Of a stretch of 33,190 nucleotides of DNA, positions 32,208-33,190 are shown in pieces. This DNA is from Porphyromonas sp. (GTDB taxonomy: Bacteria; Bacteroidota; Bacteroidia; Bacteroidales; Porphyromonadaceae). The notes under the pieces were generated by a model, which was given only the letters and a program-made list of their open reading frames with translations, was not told the DNA's origin and searched no databases. Each line of letters begins with the position of its first letter. The first letter of the stretch is position 1. The stretch lies in contig NZ_JAUMXC010000020.1 of the NCBI RefSeq assembly GCF_030529325.1, positions 1 to 33,190 on the forward strand. Reading direction: 5' to 3'. A program made the translations under genes and the position numbers.

Positions 32208-32519
32208 ATGGGAACGTTCAGATACAATGTCACCATACATTGCACCCGTCAGATCAGTGAAGAAGTGCTCGACTATCTCCGCAAGGAACTTGTGCCGACA
32301 TGGAGTACATATGAGCATTGGCACTCTCCTAAACTTTTGCGAATACACACCGGTATGGGCGATGAGGATATGGTAGCCTACGCATTACAGTTTGAGTGTG
32401 ATGACTTGGAGAAACTCTCTTCATTTGATGAACAACGCGACCCTGTACTGCGTCGCATCATGGAAGCTTATTCTCAGAGGGTAATGCCTTTTTCGGTGGT
32501 CATGGAGGTGTTGGAGTAA
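32208..32519 (+). CDS. DUF4286 family protein
   Basis: A 103-residue cytoplasmic protein starting MGTFRYNVTIHCTRQISEE. The compact alpha-beta pattern of two half repeats (YNVTIHC ... LLRIHT and VAYALQFECDD ... MPFSVVMEVLE) suggests a ferredoxin-like fold. Homologues in Bacteroidetes are annotated DUF4286 with unknown function and are often found near the same metallo-hydrolase or a glycosylase gene. The ATG at 32208 is four bases after the MBL stop, so translation is likely coupled. The frame is open upstream but only antiparallel to or overlapping the MBL gene. The repeat hairpin at 32604-32640 could terminate this transcript. Confidence 0.8.
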   Translation: MGTFRYNVTIHCTRQISEEVLDYLRKELVPTWSTYEHWHSPKLLRIHTGMGDEDMVAYALQFECDDLEKLSSFDEQRDPVLRRIMEAYSQRVMPFSVVMEVLE

Positions 32520-32566
32520 TCGGATAAGGGTTTTGCACTGCTGAAAAGCTTAGGAGGCGAATGCAC

Positions 32567-32647
32567 AACCCTCGAAATCGATGTGTCTAACTTGATGAAT
32601 GAAGTTGTCTAACTTGACGCATCAAGTTAGACAACCTTTTTTCTACC
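32567..32647 (+). repeat. 81-bp interspersed repeat, copy 2
   Basis: Ungapped match to 8179-8259 with four substitutions. The direct units lie 22 bp apart. The palindrome stem (32604-32617 with 32622-32635) is extended to 14 bp because 32622 is T instead of C, and six T follow (32637-32642). Here it stands 47 bp after the DUF4286 gene, in the right orientation to act as a terminator. Confidence 0.9.
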
Positions 32648-32651
32648 TTTG
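32644..32651 (+). promoter_or_regulatory. -7 element upstream of the VOC gene (TACCTTTG)
   Basis: TACCTTTG matches TAnnTTTG and starts inside the last bases of repeat copy 2. The base that makes it (T32644) is G in copy 1. It lies 68 bases before the ATG. No -33 box at the usual spacing. Confidence 0.45.
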
Positions 32652-32719
32652 TTGAAAGTTAATAGCGAAGGATATTTTCCCTACACAATTACAATAATAA
32701 TCAAGTATATAAAAAGACT

Positions 32720-33106
32720 ATGGATATAACCAACATCAGATCAAGATTTGATCACTTCAATTTCAATGTCCTTGATTTGGAAAAGAGTTTGGCCTTCTAC
32801 GAAAAAGCTCTCGGACTCAAGGAAGTGCGTCGTAAGGAAGCTTCAGATGGCTCATTCATCCTTGTATATCTTGGGGATGGAGAGACTCATTTTACCTTGG
32901 AGCTCACATGGTTGCGTGACCGCTCTGAACAATACAATCTCGGAGATTTGGAGTTTCACCTCTGTATGCGTGTGCCCGGAGACTATGATGCTTGGCGTGC
33001 ATATCATAAAGAGATGGGGTGTGTATGCTATGAGAATGAGTCGATGGGGCTCTACTTCATCAATGACCCCGATGGCTATTGGATAGAGATATTGCCACTG
33101 AAGTAA
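32720..33106 (+). CDS. gloA: Glyoxalase I-like VOC-superfamily protein
   Basis: A 128-residue vicinal-oxygen-chelate protein with two beta-alpha-beta-beta-beta modules. The four expected metal ligands are present: His12 (FDHFNF), Glu61 (TLELT), His80 (LEFHLC) and Glu123 (WIEILPL). They are positioned close to His5/Glu56/His74/Glu122 of E. coli GloA as I recall them. This supports lactoylglutathione lyase-type detoxification of methylglyoxal. Whether the thiol is glutathione is open, since many Bacteroidetes lack it. FINDPDGYWIEI is the usual C-terminal signature. It is a single gene with a terminator-like hairpin after it (33139-33173). Confidence 0.88.
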   Translation: MDITNIRSRFDHFNFNVLDLEKSLAFYEKALGLKEVRRKEASDGSFILVYLGDGETHFTLELTWLRDRSEQYNLGDLEFHLCMRVPGDYDAWRAYHKEMGCVCYENESMGLYFINDPDGYWIEILPLK

Positions 33107-33138
33107 CAGCTCTGCTTACAATAATAAAATGCGAAGAG

Positions 33139-33180
33139 GGGGCTGTGTCAAAATTCATTTTTGGCGCAGCCCCATTTATT
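33139..33180 (+). terminator. Terminator after the VOC gene
   Basis: GGGGCTGTGTCAAAA (33139-33153) pairs with 33159-33173 with two G-U wobbles, followed by the T-rich ATTTATTTTCG. Confidence 0.75.
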
Positions 33181-33190
33181 TTCGTTTGTG

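Noticed and set aside
33138-33173. Inverted repeat as an insertion-sequence end (GGCTGTGTCAAAA type)
   Set aside because: The sequence resembles some IS ends, but both arms are only six bases apart, no transposase is seen and a T-rich tail follows, so a terminator is the simpler reading.

Overview
The window looks like a stretch of core chromosome from a Bacteroidetes bacterium, most likely Porphyromonas or a close relative. Three things point there. Many genes are preceded by the Bacteroidetes -7 promoter element TAnnTTTG. Several proteins belong to families typical of that phylum: a PorT-type barrel, an S46 dipeptidyl peptidase of the DPP11 type, an M28 glutaminyl cyclase lipoprotein, DUF2027-Smr, DUF4286 and a DUF2807 head-GIN protein. 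The DPP11 active site has the same Ser-to-Arg spacing that I recall for the P. gingivalis enzyme. I see no transposase, integrase, prophage or CRISPR array.

Layout. 0.4-1.65 kb: two paralogous small outer-membrane barrels. 1.85-2.03 kb: tRNA-Gly and tRNA-Leu. 2.2-8.0 kb, minus strand: topA-tsaB, preceded by glutaminyl cyclase-sufE-pdxB. 8.4-12.4 kb, plus strand: a LysM/periplasmic-binding-fold protein, a PorT-type barrel and an FHS sugar transporter. 12.4-13.0 kb: about 600 bp without a convincing gene, holding hairpins and a degenerate repeat. 13.0-13.9 kb, minus: a GlsB-like protein and an ECF sigma factor. 14.2-16.1 kb, plus: a queuosine operon (transporter, queC, queF) behind a well-formed promoter and a candidate preQ1-I riboswitch. 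16.1-17.1 kb, minus: an S24 (LexA/CI-like) regulator with two DNA-binding-like N-terminal repeats. 17.2-20.05 kb, plus: a DUF2807 protein and folC. 20.1-27.0 kb, minus: DUF2027-Smr, CYTH, DPP11, then a 5'-nucleotidase, manC and a 34-residue membrane protein. 27.1-33.1 kb, plus: queA, a MATE transporter fused to a FolK-like domain, asparaginase, an MBL hydrolase, a DUF4286 protein and a VOC protein.

How the genes work together. Queuosine tRNA modification is represented twice: precursor uptake/synthesis at 14-16 kb and queA at 27 kb. tsaB adds another tRNA modification. Folate biosynthesis is represented by folC and by the FolK-like tail on the MATE transporter. Peptide and amino-acid use is represented by DPP11, asparaginase and glutaminyl cyclase, as expected of a peptide-fermenting, asaccharolytic lifestyle (inference).

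Most notable for a second look: (1) an intergenic repeat family with core TTGTCTAACTTG, arranged at a constant 22-bp period in direct and inverted forms at several sites, including two nearly identical 81-bp copies 24 kb apart; (2) the MATE-FolK fusion; (3) the candidate preQ1-I riboswitch; (4) the 34-aa membrane protein coupled to manC; (5) the double-headed S24 regulator. Coordinates and motifs were read by eye; no similarity search or folding program was run.
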